A stretch of 64,000 nt of DNA from Streptomyces sp. CNH099. GTDB lineage: Bacteria > Actinomycetota > Actinomycetes > Streptomycetales > Streptomycetaceae. The notes under the pieces were generated by a model, which ran no database searches, had not been told where the DNA came from, and saw nothing but the letters and a program-made list of their open reading frames with translations. Below, piece by piece: positions 51,904 to 60,312 of the stretch (position 1 is its first letter; each line of letters starts with the position of its first letter). A program made the position numbers and the translations under genes. The stretch is from positions 682,186-746,185 of the forward strand of contig AZWL01000001.1 in assembly GCA_000514715.1 (NCBI GenBank). The letters are read 5' to 3'.

Positions 51904-53483
51904 GTGTCCGGGCCTCCGAGGCAGCGGCGCAGTTCGTCGGCGTTGTGCCGCATCATGTCGGTGTAGTGCCGGGTCTTCTCGTCGAAGGAGTCGCCGTACA
52001 GGCTGCACACCTCGACGTCCTGGTCCTCGGCGACCTGGGTGAGCACCGAGGCGCGCCGGGCGAGGTTGGGCTCCATGAACACGGCCGGCACGTCGAGGTT
52101 GTCGATGGTGCGGGTGAGTTTCTCGACGTCGTCCGCGCTGGGCTCCTGGGCCGGGTTGGGGACGACGAATCCGGCGACGGTCATGCCGTAGGCGTCGGCG
52201 AGGTAGCCGAAGGCGTCGTGCGTGGTGATCAGCTGCCGCCGGTCCGCCGGGATGCGGCCGACCTGCTCCCGCACGTACGCGTCGAGCCGGTCCAGCTCGC
52301 GTTCGTACGCCCGGGCGCCCCTGTCGTACGCGCGGGCGCCCTTCGGGTCCGCCTTCTTCAGCGTGTCGCGGATCAGCAGCGCGTACGCCTTGGCGTTCTG
52401 CACGTCCTGCCAGAGGTGCGGGTCGATCTCCCCGTGCACGTGCTTGCCGAAGACGGCCTGCGGCAGCTGGTGGATCTGCGCGCCCGGCTCGCCCAGGAAG
52501 GCGAACTCCCTCTCCTCGGGCACCTCGTCGAGGGCGCGGTTGGGCACGTCGATCACGACGTCGCCCGGCGGTATCTCCTCCTGCTCCTCGCCGCCGGAAC
52601 GCTGGTCGGTGTACGCGGACATCCGCCCGGTGCCGATGTTGACCGTCAGGTCGGTGTGCCCCTCGTCGAGGATGGTGTCGCCCTTGTCCGCCACCGTGTG
52701 CGGGTCGACGCCGACCGCGAAGGTGAAGGTGCCCTCGCCCACCGGCCGCGGCTCGGCGCCGCCGTTCCCCAGCCGTGCCTCAAGGGTCAGTTCGTAGACG
52801 CCGGGTTCGGTGAAGGCCCAGTTGAGGTGGGTGTGCGCGGCCGGCGGCAGGGAGGTGGTGTCGGCGGCCGAGAAGCCGTCCGCGGAGTCGAAGTACTTCT
52901 TCGGCTTCCCCAGGGACTCGGTCAGGTACGCCGCCAGCTCACCCGGCCCCGTCATGCCGGTGGCCGTCAGCAGGACGTCCGAGGACCGGCTGGCGCCGCG
53001 TGCCTCGCCGTCGCCGCGCACCCGCAGGCCCAGCCAGAGCACGTCCAGGCCGACGTCCTCGACCAGCGGGATGACGTTGGCGCCGTACGTCTCGGACGCC
53101 TCGGCGAGGGAGACGTTCGGCGTGCCCTCGCGGGCGTTGGCGTCGACGGTCTTGATCAGGGCGTGCTCCTCCAGCAGCAGGTGGTTGGTGAAGGTGACGT
53201 CGGCCTCGGTGACCTTCTCCGCGTCCCGGGGCGTCGGCTCGTAGGAGTGCGGATCGCCGCCGGGCGGCACGACCGAGTCGACCTGCACGCGGTCCCCGCC
53301 GACCCGGCGCACCAGGTCGGCGAGGATCTCCGTGGTCGTGACCACCTTCAGCTCCGCGTCCGGGTTCTCCGCGGCCGCGTCGGGGCGGGCGTGGCCCTCG
53401 CACCCGGCGAGGCCCAGCGCGAGGACGGCGGTGGCGGCCAGGGTGCGCAGCGCGCCTCGTCGGTAGGGGGTGCGGGGCGTCAT
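51900..53483 (-). CDS. Metal-binding lipoprotein with inserted surface-anchored repeat
   Basis: 527 residues, lipobox LGLAGC. The N-terminal lobe (about 40-140) begins ELKVVTTTEILADLVRRVGG and has the metal histidine in GGDPHSYEPTP; the C-terminal lobe (about 345-525) has GEIDPHLWQDV, TTHDAFGYLADAYG and a late GDSFDEKTRHYTDMM. Between the lobes, roughly 145-335, is material from the same repeat family as the neighbouring wall proteins: HTHLNWAFTEPGVYEL, TFTFAVG, ILDEGHTDL and FAFLGEPGAQIHQLP. This layout is the one described for 'anchored repeat' ABC binding proteins. It would bring zinc (or another divalent ion) to the permease. A tandem GARAYDRGARAYERE segment is also present. Confidence 0.85.
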   Translation of the reverse strand: MTPRTPYRRGALRTLAATAVLALGLAGCEGHARPDAAAENPDAELKVVTTTEILADLVRRVGGDRVQVDSVVPPGGDPHSYEPTPRDAEKVTEADVTFTNHLLLEEHALIKTVDANAREGTPNVSLAEASETYGANVIPLVEDVGLDVLWLGLRVRGDGEARGASRSSDVLLTATGMTGPGELAAYLTESLGKPKKYFDSADGFSAADTTSLPPAAHTHLNWAFTEPGVYELTLEARLGNGGAEPRPVGEGTFTFAVGVDPHTVADKGDTILDEGHTDLTVNIGTGRMSAYTDQRSGGEEQEEIPPGDVVIDVPNRALDEVPEEREFAFLGEPGAQIHQLPQAVFGKHVHGEIDPHLWQDVQNAKAYALLIRDTLKKADPKGARAYDRGARAYERELDRLDAYVREQVGRIPADRRQLITTHDAFGYLADAYGMTVAGFVVPNPAQEPSADDVEKLTRTIDNLDVPAVFMEPNLARRASVLTQVAEDQDVEVCSLYGDSFDEKTRHYTDMMRHNADELRRCLGGPDT

Positions 53484-55216
53484 GACGCGGCGTCACCGCC
53501 GGCCGCGGACCCGGTGCGGCGGCGTGTCCGGGCGAGGGCGACGGCCGCCGCACCGCCGAGGACCAGCGCGCCGGCGCCGGCGGCCAGCGGGCCGGCCGGG
53601 GCGCCGCCGGTGTGCGCCATGCTGCCGTCGCCGCCGCTGCCGCCGTCGGACGAGTCCGGGCCCGCGGAGCCGCCGCCGTTCCCGTTCCCGTCCCCGGCGC
53701 CGCCGGAGCCGGAGCCACCGCCCGGCCCGCCGGTGCCGGCCCCGTCGCCGCCGTCACCGCCGGGCGTGACCGTGTCCGGGTCGACGTCCCCGACGGCGAA
53801 GGTGTACGTGCGGGTGTCCGAGGTCGTCCGGCCGTTCGGTTTCTCACCGCTCAGCCGGACGGTGACCTTGTAGACGCCCTCCTTGCTGAAGCCCCAGTTG
53901 GCGTGGGCGTGCACACCGAGGGCGACCTTGCCGGAGTCGGGCAGCCCGTCGCGCGAGTTGTACAGCACCTCCGCGCCGCCCAGTCCCGCCGCCGACCAGA
54001 TCGCCAGCTCGCCGGGGCCGCTGACCTTGGTCAGCGCCAGGTCCACGGGGCCGTTGAGGTCGCCGCCGGCCAGCGACTCGGTGTTCCATCCCGCCCAGAT
54101 CACCCCCTTCTTCTGCGCCTGCGGGACGAGCCAGAAGTCGCTGCCCGCCGTGCCCAGGAAGTCGTAGGCACCGCCGGCCGGCACCTTCTCCTTCGCCTCC
54201 GGCACCACGTGCATGACGACCGAGGACGGCTCGCGCCAGACGATGTCCCCGGGGTTGCGGCTGTCCTTGAACAGGGTGCGCAGCCTGCCGTTCACCATGC
54301 GGCCGGCGATCGCGTCGACGTGGCCGTCGTCGATCACCACCTTCCCCGTCGCGATGTCCGCGCCGCGCGTCGCGGGAGAGCCGGCGGTACGGGAGCTGCC
54401 GGAGTTGGGGGCGGCTCCCGTACCACCGGTGGCCGCGCCCGGGTGTGCTCCGTCATCCGCGGGCGGGGCCGGATCGGGGGAGGCGGGCGGAGGGGCGGAG
54501 GAGCCGGCGTCCCGCGGTGCGACCCGTACGGTCCACTCCGTGCTCGCCGTCGCGGTCGTTCCCGAGGCGAGGTCGGCGCCGGCCTCCGAGGTGATGCGGT
54601 ACTCCCCCGGCTTGTCGAACGCCCAGGCCAGCTCCCCGGAGCCGGCGGCGGGCAGCGCCTGGCCGTCCGGCAGCCCGTCACTGCTGTCGAACAGCACCCG
54701 CGGGCGCTCGACGGTACCGGCCGGGCCGTCCGCATCGGTGCCCTCCCCGGCCCGGCCGCCGGCGGGCGGCTCGAACACGGCCACGTCCCCCGGCCCCTCC
54801 ACCCCGGTCAACGCCCACTCCACGGCGCCTTCGGCACCGTCCGCGAGCGCGTCCGCCGGTATGCCGGAGGTGTCCCACCGCGGCGCGGCGTCCCCGGCCG
54901 CGGCGCCGCCCAGGACCCACACCGGGGTGCCGGGCCCGCCCAGGAAGCCGTAGCCGCCGCCCTCGGGCACGCGGGTACGGGTCTCGGGCCCGACATCGAG
55001 GTCCGCCGTCCCGCCGTCGTCGGCGTCCGGCGCCCCCGGGCCGAGGTCCAGGGCCAGCGTGCCGTCGTCGAGGGACAGCACGACGTCGGCGGCGCCGGAG
55101 CCGTCACCGCCGGGCGCGGAGGGGCCCGCGACCGCGGCGGGAGTACCCGCCGCGGCCAGGGCCACGGAACCGACGATCCCGGCGACGGTCCAGCAGGCGT
55201 TCCTTCTTGCTCCCAT
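53480..55216 (-). CDS. Wall-anchored protein with two surface repeats, one degenerate
   Basis: 578 residues, ATGA overlap with the binding-protein start. Signal peptide, then repeat 1 (about 40-230) and repeat 2 (about 285-475) separated by a Pro/Ser/Gly linker. Repeat 2 has all markers (VVIDDGHVDAIAGRM, FLGTAGSDFWLVPQAQ, VIWAGWNTE, GVHAHANWGF); repeat 1 keeps the fold (VPEGGGYGFLGGPGTPVWVL, WAFDKPGEYRI) but lacks both histidine motifs. A Gly/Ser/Asn-rich stalk leads to MAHTGG, a hydrophobic helix and RTRRRTG, a sortase-type sorting signal of the LAxTG kind. Likely a wall-linked metal-scavenging or docking partner of the transporter. Confidence 0.8.
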   Translation of the reverse strand: MGARRNACWTVAGIVGSVALAAAGTPAAVAGPSAPGGDGSGAADVVLSLDDGTLALDLGPGAPDADDGGTADLDVGPETRTRVPEGGGYGFLGGPGTPVWVLGGAAAGDAAPRWDTSGIPADALADGAEGAVEWALTGVEGPGDVAVFEPPAGGRAGEGTDADGPAGTVERPRVLFDSSDGLPDGQALPAAGSGELAWAFDKPGEYRITSEAGADLASGTTATASTEWTVRVAPRDAGSSAPPPASPDPAPPADDGAHPGAATGGTGAAPNSGSSRTAGSPATRGADIATGKVVIDDGHVDAIAGRMVNGRLRTLFKDSRNPGDIVWREPSSVVMHVVPEAKEKVPAGGAYDFLGTAGSDFWLVPQAQKKGVIWAGWNTESLAGGDLNGPVDLALTKVSGPGELAIWSAAGLGGAEVLYNSRDGLPDSGKVALGVHAHANWGFSKEGVYKVTVRLSGEKPNGRTTSDTRTYTFAVGDVDPDTVTPGGDGGDGAGTGGPGGGSGSGGAGDGNGNGGGSAGPDSSDGGSGGDGSMAHTGGAPAGPLAAGAGALVLGGAAAVALARTRRRTGSAAGGDAAS

Positions 55217-55251
55217 GAGGGTGACTACTCCTTCGAGTTCAGGGGCCCGGG

Positions 55252-56523
55252 TCAGGCGCCGGCCGTGTCCGTGTCCGCGTGACCGCCGAGTGCCTGTGCC
55301 CTTCTGCGGCCGGCGTAGACGAGACCTCCGGCTCCCACGGCGACCAGCGCGGCGCTGCCCACCGCCAGCGGAAGCACTCCGGCCGATCCGGTGCTGGCAA
55401 GCCCGCCGCCCTTGGCGGCCCCGTCCGCACCGCCGCCGATCACCCCGGCGCCGCCCGTGTCGCCTCCGGAGGAGCCGCCGCCGGCCGTACCGCCGCCGGT
55501 GGCGCCGCCGGCCGCGGTGTCACCGCCCGAACTCCCGCTCGCGCCACCGTCGTCGGAAGAGCCGCCGTCGCCGCTCCCGGCATCCGTCGTACCGCCCGAG
55601 CCTCCGTCCGCGGTGCCGCCGTCACCGCCGGACCCGCCGTCGGAGGTGCCGCCGTCCGCGGTGCCGCCGCCGTCGGCCGTGCCGCCGTCCGACGTGCCGC
55701 CGTCCGAAGCGCCCCCGTCCGCGGTGCCGCCGTCCGACGTGCCGCCGTCGGAAGACCCGCCGTCGTCGCCCGGCAGGGGCACGTCGTCCGGGTCGATGTC
55801 ACCGACCGCCATGGTGAAGACCCCGCTGTCGGAGACCTCCTCGCCCGAGGCGAGCGTGGCCGAGAAGGTGAACGTCATCCGGTACACGCCCTCTTCGGTG
55901 AAGGCCCAGTTCGCGTGCTCGTGCGTACCGGCGCCCACCTCGTAGCCGTCCGGCAGGCCGTCCCGTGTGTCGAACCTGGGCAGCGGCTGGCCGAACGGCG
56001 ACCACGCCCATACGGCCAGCGCCCCCGGCCCCTCCACCTCGTCCAGGGACAGCCGCAGCCGGCCGTCCAGGTCGGCGGCGGCGAACGCCTCGGTGTTCCA
56101 GCCCGCCCACACCACCTCCGGGTTCTGCACCTGCGGGATCAGGTGGAAGACGTCGCCCGGCTCGCCGACGTACGCGAGTCCCCCGGCCGGATCGGGGATC
56201 GTCTGCCTGCCCGCCGGGGTGAGGTGCATGACCACCGAGGACGGCTCCCGCCAGACGACGTCGGCCGGATCCCGGCTGTCCCGCAGCAGGGTGCGGAACC
56301 CGCCCTCCACCAGGCGCGGCGCAATCGCGTCCACGTGCCCCTTGTCGATGACGGTGCGCTCGTCCACCACGTCACCGGACGCCGGTGCGGCGGCGGACAC
56401 CGCCGGCGGTGTGCCGGCAGCGGCGTCCCCGCCACCGCCGCCCGCGGCGCCGACCGATGCCAGCCCGGCCGCCGTCAGCCCCAGCGCCGCCAGCACCCGG
56501 GCCGGCCGATTGGTTGCTCCCAT
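55252..56523 (-). CDS. Wall-anchored repeat protein with long Asp-Gly-Gly stalk
   Basis: 423 residues, first gene of the metal operon. Signal peptide, one complete surface repeat (about 50-240: [30 protein letters not shown]-like strand, [18 protein letters not shown]), then about 110 residues of Ser/Thr/Ala-Asp-Gly-Gly repeats, then LASTG, a hydrophobic helix and a basic tail (GRRRAQ). LASTG fits the LAxTG signal used by class E sortases in high-G+C actinobacteria; no sortase is encoded here. The stalk should carry the repeat through the peptidoglycan. Transcription probably starts at the Zur-type promoter about 90 bp upstream. Confidence 0.82.
   Translation of the reverse strand: MGATNRPARVLAALGLTAAGLASVGAAGGGGGDAAAGTPPAVSAAAPASGDVVDERTVIDKGHVDAIAPRLVEGGFRTLLRDSRDPADVVWREPSSVVMHLTPAGRQTIPDPAGGLAYVGEPGDVFHLIPQVQNPEVVWAGWNTEAFAAADLDGRLRLSLDEVEGPGALAVWAWSPFGQPLPRFDTRDGLPDGYEVGAGTHEHANWAFTEEGVYRMTFTFSATLASGEEVSDSGVFTMAVGDIDPDDVPLPGDDGGSSDGGTSDGGTADGGASDGGTSDGGTADGGGTADGGTSDGGSGGDGGTADGGSGGTTDAGSGDGGSSDDGGASGSSGGDTAAGGATGGGTAGGGSSGGDTGGAGVIGGGADGAAKGGGLASTGSAGVLPLAVGSAALVAVGAGGLVYAGRRRAQALGGHADTDTAGA
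55453..55770 (-). repeat. Low-complexity Asp-Gly-Gly coding repeats
   Basis: Imperfect 9- to 12-bp units encoding [15 protein letters not shown] occupy this part of the wall-anchored protein gene. They are in frame and behave as a protein stalk, not as a CRISPR-like array. Copy number is likely to vary between strains. Confidence 0.75.
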
Positions 56524-56616
56524 CGCCCCTCATCTGCGGTTGCGGCCACCCGCGCGTTCGGGCAGCAGACGTCAAACCCCCTGGCGTCGCACAGAGTTGC
56601 GAGCACCACGCGGCAC

Positions 56617-56645
56617 ACCCTAACCGTGATGGTAATCATTTTCAA
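56617..56645 (-). promoter_or_regulatory. Promoter with Zur-type box for the anchored-repeat metal operon
   Basis: On the minus strand a -35 TTGAAA (56645-56640) and -10 TAGGGT (56622-56617) are separated by exactly 17 bp. The -35 lies within TGGTAATCATTTTCA (56630-56644), which has the 7-1-7 layout and the right-arm sequence of actinobacterial Zur boxes (TGaaAATnATTTTCA). Binding of zinc-loaded Zur here would block RNA polymerase. The transcript would start about 90 bp before the first gene. Confidence 0.7.
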
Positions 56646-56795
56646 TAAATTCCCACGTCCACCTCACGCACGAGGGGGACGGCGAGGCGGTCTCGTACGG
56701 CCCGGGCAACGCGACATCGAGGTCACCTCCCGCCCGTACGAGGGGGCGCTCAGGGGCGGCGCCTCAGCGGCGTCCCCTGACCCGGGGTGCCCTCT

Positions 56796-57824
56796 TCAGC
56801 CGCCGGCCGCGGAACGCGGGCGGGGCGGTGCCGTCGACGCGCGCACCACCAGCTCCGTGGCGAGTTCGATGTGGTGGGACTCCACCTTCTCGCCGTTGGC
56901 CAGACGGAGCGCGGTGCGCAGGGCGACACCGCCCATCTCCCGCAGCGGCTGGCGAACGGTGGTCAGCGGCGGCGAGGCCATCTGCGCGAGGAACGTGTCG
57001 TCGAAGCCGACCACGCTCAGGTCCTCGGGGATGCGCAGGCCGCGGACGCGGGCCGCCTCGATGGCGCCGAGGGCGATCTCGTCGTTGCCCGCGAACACCG
57101 CCGTCGGCGGCTCCGGGAGCGCCAGCAGCGCCGCCGCACCGGCCAGGCCCGCCTGGTACGTGAACTCTCCGGCCCGGACGTAGGCCGAGGGCACCGCCGC
57201 TCCCGCCGCCTCCATGGCGGCGCGGTAGCCGTGCGCCCGTGCCTGGTGGCTCGCGGCCAGGGTCGGTCCGCCCAGATACGCGATGCCGCGGTGGCCGAGC
57301 GAGAGCAGGTGCTGGGTCGCGGCCAGGCCGCCGGCGAAGTTGGTCGCGCCGACGCTGTTCACCCCGCTGTGCGGCAGGTGCAGCGGGTCGAGCACGACCA
57401 GCGGAAGTCCGGCCCGCGCCAGCGCGTTGACGTACGCGGTGGTGTAGACGCTGGTGACCCCGATGAGGGCGCGGCGCCCGGCCGCGACCAGGTCCCGGGC
57501 CCAGTGCGGGGCGGGGGACGACTTGCTGATCACGACGGCGGCCCCCAGCTCGGCGGCGGCGTCGGCGACGCCTTCCAGCGCCTCGGCCACGTACGACCTG
57601 AGGCCCTCCGCGAACTGCACCTCGATGGTCGGGCTCTCCGGAGCCTCGCTGTGGCGGAAGACGGGTGCGAGGTAGTCGTGCTGGTACAGCAGTTCCAGTA
57701 CCCGGGCGCGGGTCCGGGGCGCCACGTCGCTGCGGCCGTTGACCACCTTGGACACCGTCGCCACCGAGACCCCCGCCGCCCGGGCGATGGTCGCCAGCGT
57801 GGTGCGCCTAGCGTCTGCCGGCAT
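56796..57824 (-). CDS. LacI-family regulator (BxlR-like, xylo-oligosaccharide type)
   Basis: 342 residues. Helix-turn-helix and hinge: TTLATIARAAGVSVATVSKVVNGRSDVAPRTRARV. The effector domain contains VVLDPLHLPHSGVNSVGATNFAGG, VFAGNDEIALGA and VVGFDDTFLAQMASPPLTTVRQP. It is divergent from a sugar ABC transporter, with CGAAA/TTTCG operators in the shared 262-bp region, the same type of site (CGAAAnTTTCG) described for streptomycete xylan regulators. Likely repressor of the transporter, of itself and of the GH62 gene. The assignment to the BxlR group rests on operator type and gene order. Confidence 0.88.
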   Translation of the reverse strand: MPADARRTTLATIARAAGVSVATVSKVVNGRSDVAPRTRARVLELLYQHDYLAPVFRHSEAPESPTIEVQFAEGLRSYVAEALEGVADAAAELGAAVVISKSSPAPHWARDLVAAGRRALIGVTSVYTTAYVNALARAGLPLVVLDPLHLPHSGVNSVGATNFAGGLAATQHLLSLGHRGIAYLGGPTLAASHQARAHGYRAAMEAAGAAVPSAYVRAGEFTYQAGLAGAAALLALPEPPTAVFAGNDEIALGAIEAARVRGLRIPEDLSVVGFDDTFLAQMASPPLTTVRQPLREMGGVALRTALRLANGEKVESHHIELATELVVRASTAPPRPRSAAGG

Positions 57825-57871
57825 CGGCTGCCCCCTGCCTCGCGTCCCTTTCAGCGCTCAACTCCGCCGCC

Positions 57872-57887
57872 TCGAAACTTTTTCGAA
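57872..57887 (-). promoter_or_regulatory. LacI-type operator upstream of the regulator gene
   Basis: TCGAAACTTTTTCGAA, an imperfect inverted repeat with CGAAA and TTTCG arms, lies 48-63 bp upstream of the LacI-family start. Suggests autoregulation. Confidence 0.6.
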
Positions 57888-57967
57888 CCCTGCCGGGCCG
57901 TCCGGAGAGCCGTCCCTGCCCGAGAGTACGCAGACGATCGTTGAGCGACAACGGTGTTGCACATGCC

Positions 57968-57996
57968 TTGACAGCCATCAGCCCGAAATCTAACTT
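57968..57996 (+). promoter_or_regulatory. Promoter of the xylo-oligosaccharide-type ABC operon
   Basis: TTGACA (57968-57973) and TAACTT (57991-57996) are separated by 17 bp, a good housekeeping-sigma match. The predicted start, near 58003, gives an 80-nt leader containing the operator at 58029-58041. Confidence 0.65.
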
Positions 57997-58028
57997 GCCT
58001 CCACAAGGGTAGTTTACGGCATAGTTTC

Positions 58029-58041
58029 GAAAAGTTTTCGT
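58029..58041 (+). promoter_or_regulatory. Perfect palindromic operator CGAAAAGTTTTCG
   Basis: A 13-bp perfect palindrome around a central G, 26 bp downstream of the predicted start and 46 bp before the binding-protein start codon. It is of the CGAAA/TTTCG class used by xylan-responsive LacI-family repressors in streptomycetes. Confidence 0.75.
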
Positions 58042-58086
58042 AGCGGCTCGCTGGAAGTCGACGGCTCTCGAGTGCGGAGAACACCC

Positions 58087-59412
58087 ATGGACATCCCCCT
58101 TTCCCGTCGTACCCTCCTCAGCTTCGCGGCCAGCGTGCCCGCCTCTGCGGCGCTCGCGGCCTGCGGCTCGTCCGGTCCCGGCAACGGCGGCGGCGACGGC
58201 GCCACGGCCACGTACTGGCACCTGAGCGGCCAGCCCCAGGAAGGCGTCAGGACCGGTGCGGTCGAGCGCTTCAACGAGGCCGGCAACAAGGGCCGGATCG
58301 ACGTCACCACCTTCGAGAACGACGCCTACAAGACGAAGATCAAGACCGCCATCGGCGCCGGGCAGGCGCCCACCATCATCTGGGGGTGGGGCGGCGGCGG
58401 CCTGCGCAGCTTCGTGGAGGCCGGGCAGGTCGACGACCTCACCCCGTGGTTCGACGAGAACCCCGAGGTCAAGGACCGGCTCTTCCCGTCCTCGTTCGGC
58501 GCGGCGACCGTCGACGGCAGGATCTACGCGATGCCGTTCGAAAGCGTGGAGCCGATCGTCCTGTTCTACAACAAGAGGGTCTTCGACGACGTCGGCGTGG
58601 AGCCGCCGGAGTCCTGGGACGACATGATGGCCCTGGTGCCCGAGTTCAACGCGGAGGGCATAGCGCCGTTCGCCCTCGGCGGCCAGTCCCGGTGGACGAA
58701 CATGATGTGGCTGGAGTTCCTCTTCGACCGCATCGGCGGCCCCGAAGTGTTCCAGGCCGTCTTCGACGGCGAGAAGAACGCCTGGTCCCACCCGGCGGCC
58801 ATCGAGGCGCTGACCCTGGTGCAGGACCTCATCAAGGCGGACGGGTTCGTCAAGGGCTTCTCCTCGATCACCGCGGACTCCAACGCCGACCAGGCGCTGC
58901 TGTACACCGACAAGGCCGCGATGATGCTGCACGGCTCCTGGTCGTACGGCATCCAGCAGGCCGAGGGCGGGGACTTCGTCTCCAGCGGCGGCCTCGGTTT
59001 CATGAACTTCCCGCCCGTCGAGGGCGGCAAGGGCGATCCGGGCAACTCCGTCGGCAACCCCGCCCAGTACCTGTCCATCTCCTCGAAGGCCAGCGCCGAG
59101 CAGAAGAAGATCGCGAAGGACTTCTTCGCCAAGGGCGTCCTCACGGACAAGGAGGTGAAGGAGTGGATCGACACCGGGGCGGTGCCGATCCGGAAGGGTT
59201 CGGAGAAGCTGCTGGCCGAGTCCGAGAGCGCTGAGTTCCTGCAGTTCGTCTACGGGATCGCCAGCAACGCGAAGACGTTCGGCCAGTCCTGGGACCAGGC
59301 GCTCAGCCCGACGGCCGCCGAGGTGCTGCTGGACAACATCGCCAGGCTGTTCCAGCTGTCCGTCTCGCCGAAGCAGTTCACCGACAACCTCAACGAGGTC
59401 ATCGGCAAGTGA
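58087..59412 (+). CDS. ABC sugar-binding lipoprotein (xylo-oligosaccharide type)
   Basis: 441 residues, ATG chosen five codons after an in-frame GTG because GGAGAA lies six bases before it. Tat-type lipoprotein signal (SRRTLLSFAAS, lipobox LAACG). The mature part begins ATATYWHLSGQPQEG and has APTIIWGWGGGGLRSF, YAMPFESVEPIVLFYNKRVFDD and MMLHGSWSY, in the BxlE/DasA-like group. Given the neighbouring BxlR-like regulator and GH62 arabinofuranosidase it most likely binds xylobiose or decorated xylo-oligosaccharides. Confidence 0.88.
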   Translation: MDIPLSRRTLLSFAASVPASAALAACGSSGPGNGGGDGATATYWHLSGQPQEGVRTGAVERFNEAGNKGRIDVTTFENDAYKTKIKTAIGAGQAPTIIWGWGGGGLRSFVEAGQVDDLTPWFDENPEVKDRLFPSSFGAATVDGRIYAMPFESVEPIVLFYNKRVFDDVGVEPPESWDDMMALVPEFNAEGIAPFALGGQSRWTNMMWLEFLFDRIGGPEVFQAVFDGEKNAWSHPAAIEALTLVQDLIKADGFVKGFSSITADSNADQALLYTDKAAMMLHGSWSYGIQQAEGGDFVSSGGLGFMNFPPVEGGKGDPGNSVGNPAQYLSISSKASAEQKKIAKDFFAKGVLTDKEVKEWIDTGAVPIRKGSEKLLAESESAEFLQFVYGIASNAKTFGQSWDQALSPTAAEVLLDNIARLFQLSVSPKQFTDNLNEVIGK

Positions 59413-60311
59413 GCGCCCTCACCGGCTCCGCGCGGCGCACGGGCGGGCGCAACATCCTGCCCTGGCTGGCCGTGCCGGCCCTGCTGTTCTTCGTCGGCTT
59501 CGCCGTCGTCCCGCTCGTCGGCGTCTTCCTGCTGAGCTTCACGACGTGGGACGGGATCGGCGACATCGACCCGTCCGGGCTGACCAGTTGGCGTGCGGTG
59601 CTCACCGACCCCGGGCTGCCGCACGCCCTCTGGGTGACGTTCCTGGTGATGGCCGTGTCCTGGGCGGTGCAGACACCGGCGAGCATTCTGCTCGGCACGT
59701 TCCTGGCCGGCCGCCAGCGCTACCGCGCGGTGCTGAGCGTGGTCTACTTCATCCCGCTCCTGCTCAGCTCCGCGGCGATCGCGGTCGCGTACAAGGCGCT
59801 GCTGGACCCCAACTTCGGGCTGGGCGCCGGGCTGGGGGTCGAATGGCTCAGCAAGGACTGGCTCGGGCGCCCCTGGCTCGCCTTCGGCGTCGTCGTGTTC
59901 GTCGTCTCCTGGCAGTTCGTCCCGTTCCACGCGCTGATCTACCAGGGCGGCGTCCAGCAGATCCCCCACACCCTCTACGAGGCCGCCCAGCTGGACGGCG
60001 CCGGGCGGGTCCGCCAGTTCTTCAGCATCACGCTGCCCCAGCTCAAGTACACCGTCATCACCTCGTCGACGCTGATGGTGATCGGGTCGCTCACCTTCTT
60101 CGACCTCATCTTCGTCCTGACCGAGGGCGGGCCAGGAGACGCCACCCGGGTCCTCGCGCTGGACATGTACAAACGGGGCTTCCAGGCCAACCTGATGGGG
60201 CCGGCCAGCGCCATCGCGGTCATCCTCGTCCTGATCGGCCTCGCCCTCGCCCTGCTGCTGCGCCGGCTCGGCGGGCGGGACGCCGGCGAGAGCCAGCTCG
60301 AAGGGGTCTGA
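59409..60311 (+). CDS. Sugar ABC transporter permease (MalF-type)
   Basis: 300 residues from a GTG overlapping the binding-protein stop (GTGA). Six membrane segments from ILPWLAVPALLFFVGFAVVPLV; EAA loop YEAAQLDGAGRVRQFFSITLP; TEGGPGDATRVLALDMY loop. First permease of the BxlEFG-like importer. Confidence 0.92.
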   Translation: MSALTGSARRTGGRNILPWLAVPALLFFVGFAVVPLVGVFLLSFTTWDGIGDIDPSGLTSWRAVLTDPGLPHALWVTFLVMAVSWAVQTPASILLGTFLAGRQRYRAVLSVVYFIPLLLSSAAIAVAYKALLDPNFGLGAGLGVEWLSKDWLGRPWLAFGVVVFVVSWQFVPFHALIYQGGVQQIPHTLYEAAQLDGAGRVRQFFSITLPQLKYTVITSSTLMVIGSLTFFDLIFVLTEGGPGDATRVLALDMYKRGFQANLMGPASAIAVILVLIGLALALLLRRLGGRDAGESQLEGV

Positions 60312-60312
60312 C

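Noticed and set aside
51900..53483. Two fused or frameshifted genes for a metal-binding protein and a surface repeat
   Set aside because: The frame is continuous, both binding lobes are complete and the insert matches a described architecture for this transporter type.
55453..55770. CRISPR-like short repeats
   Set aside because: The units are 9-12 bp, contiguous, in frame and encode an Asp-Gly-Gly stalk; there are no spacers.
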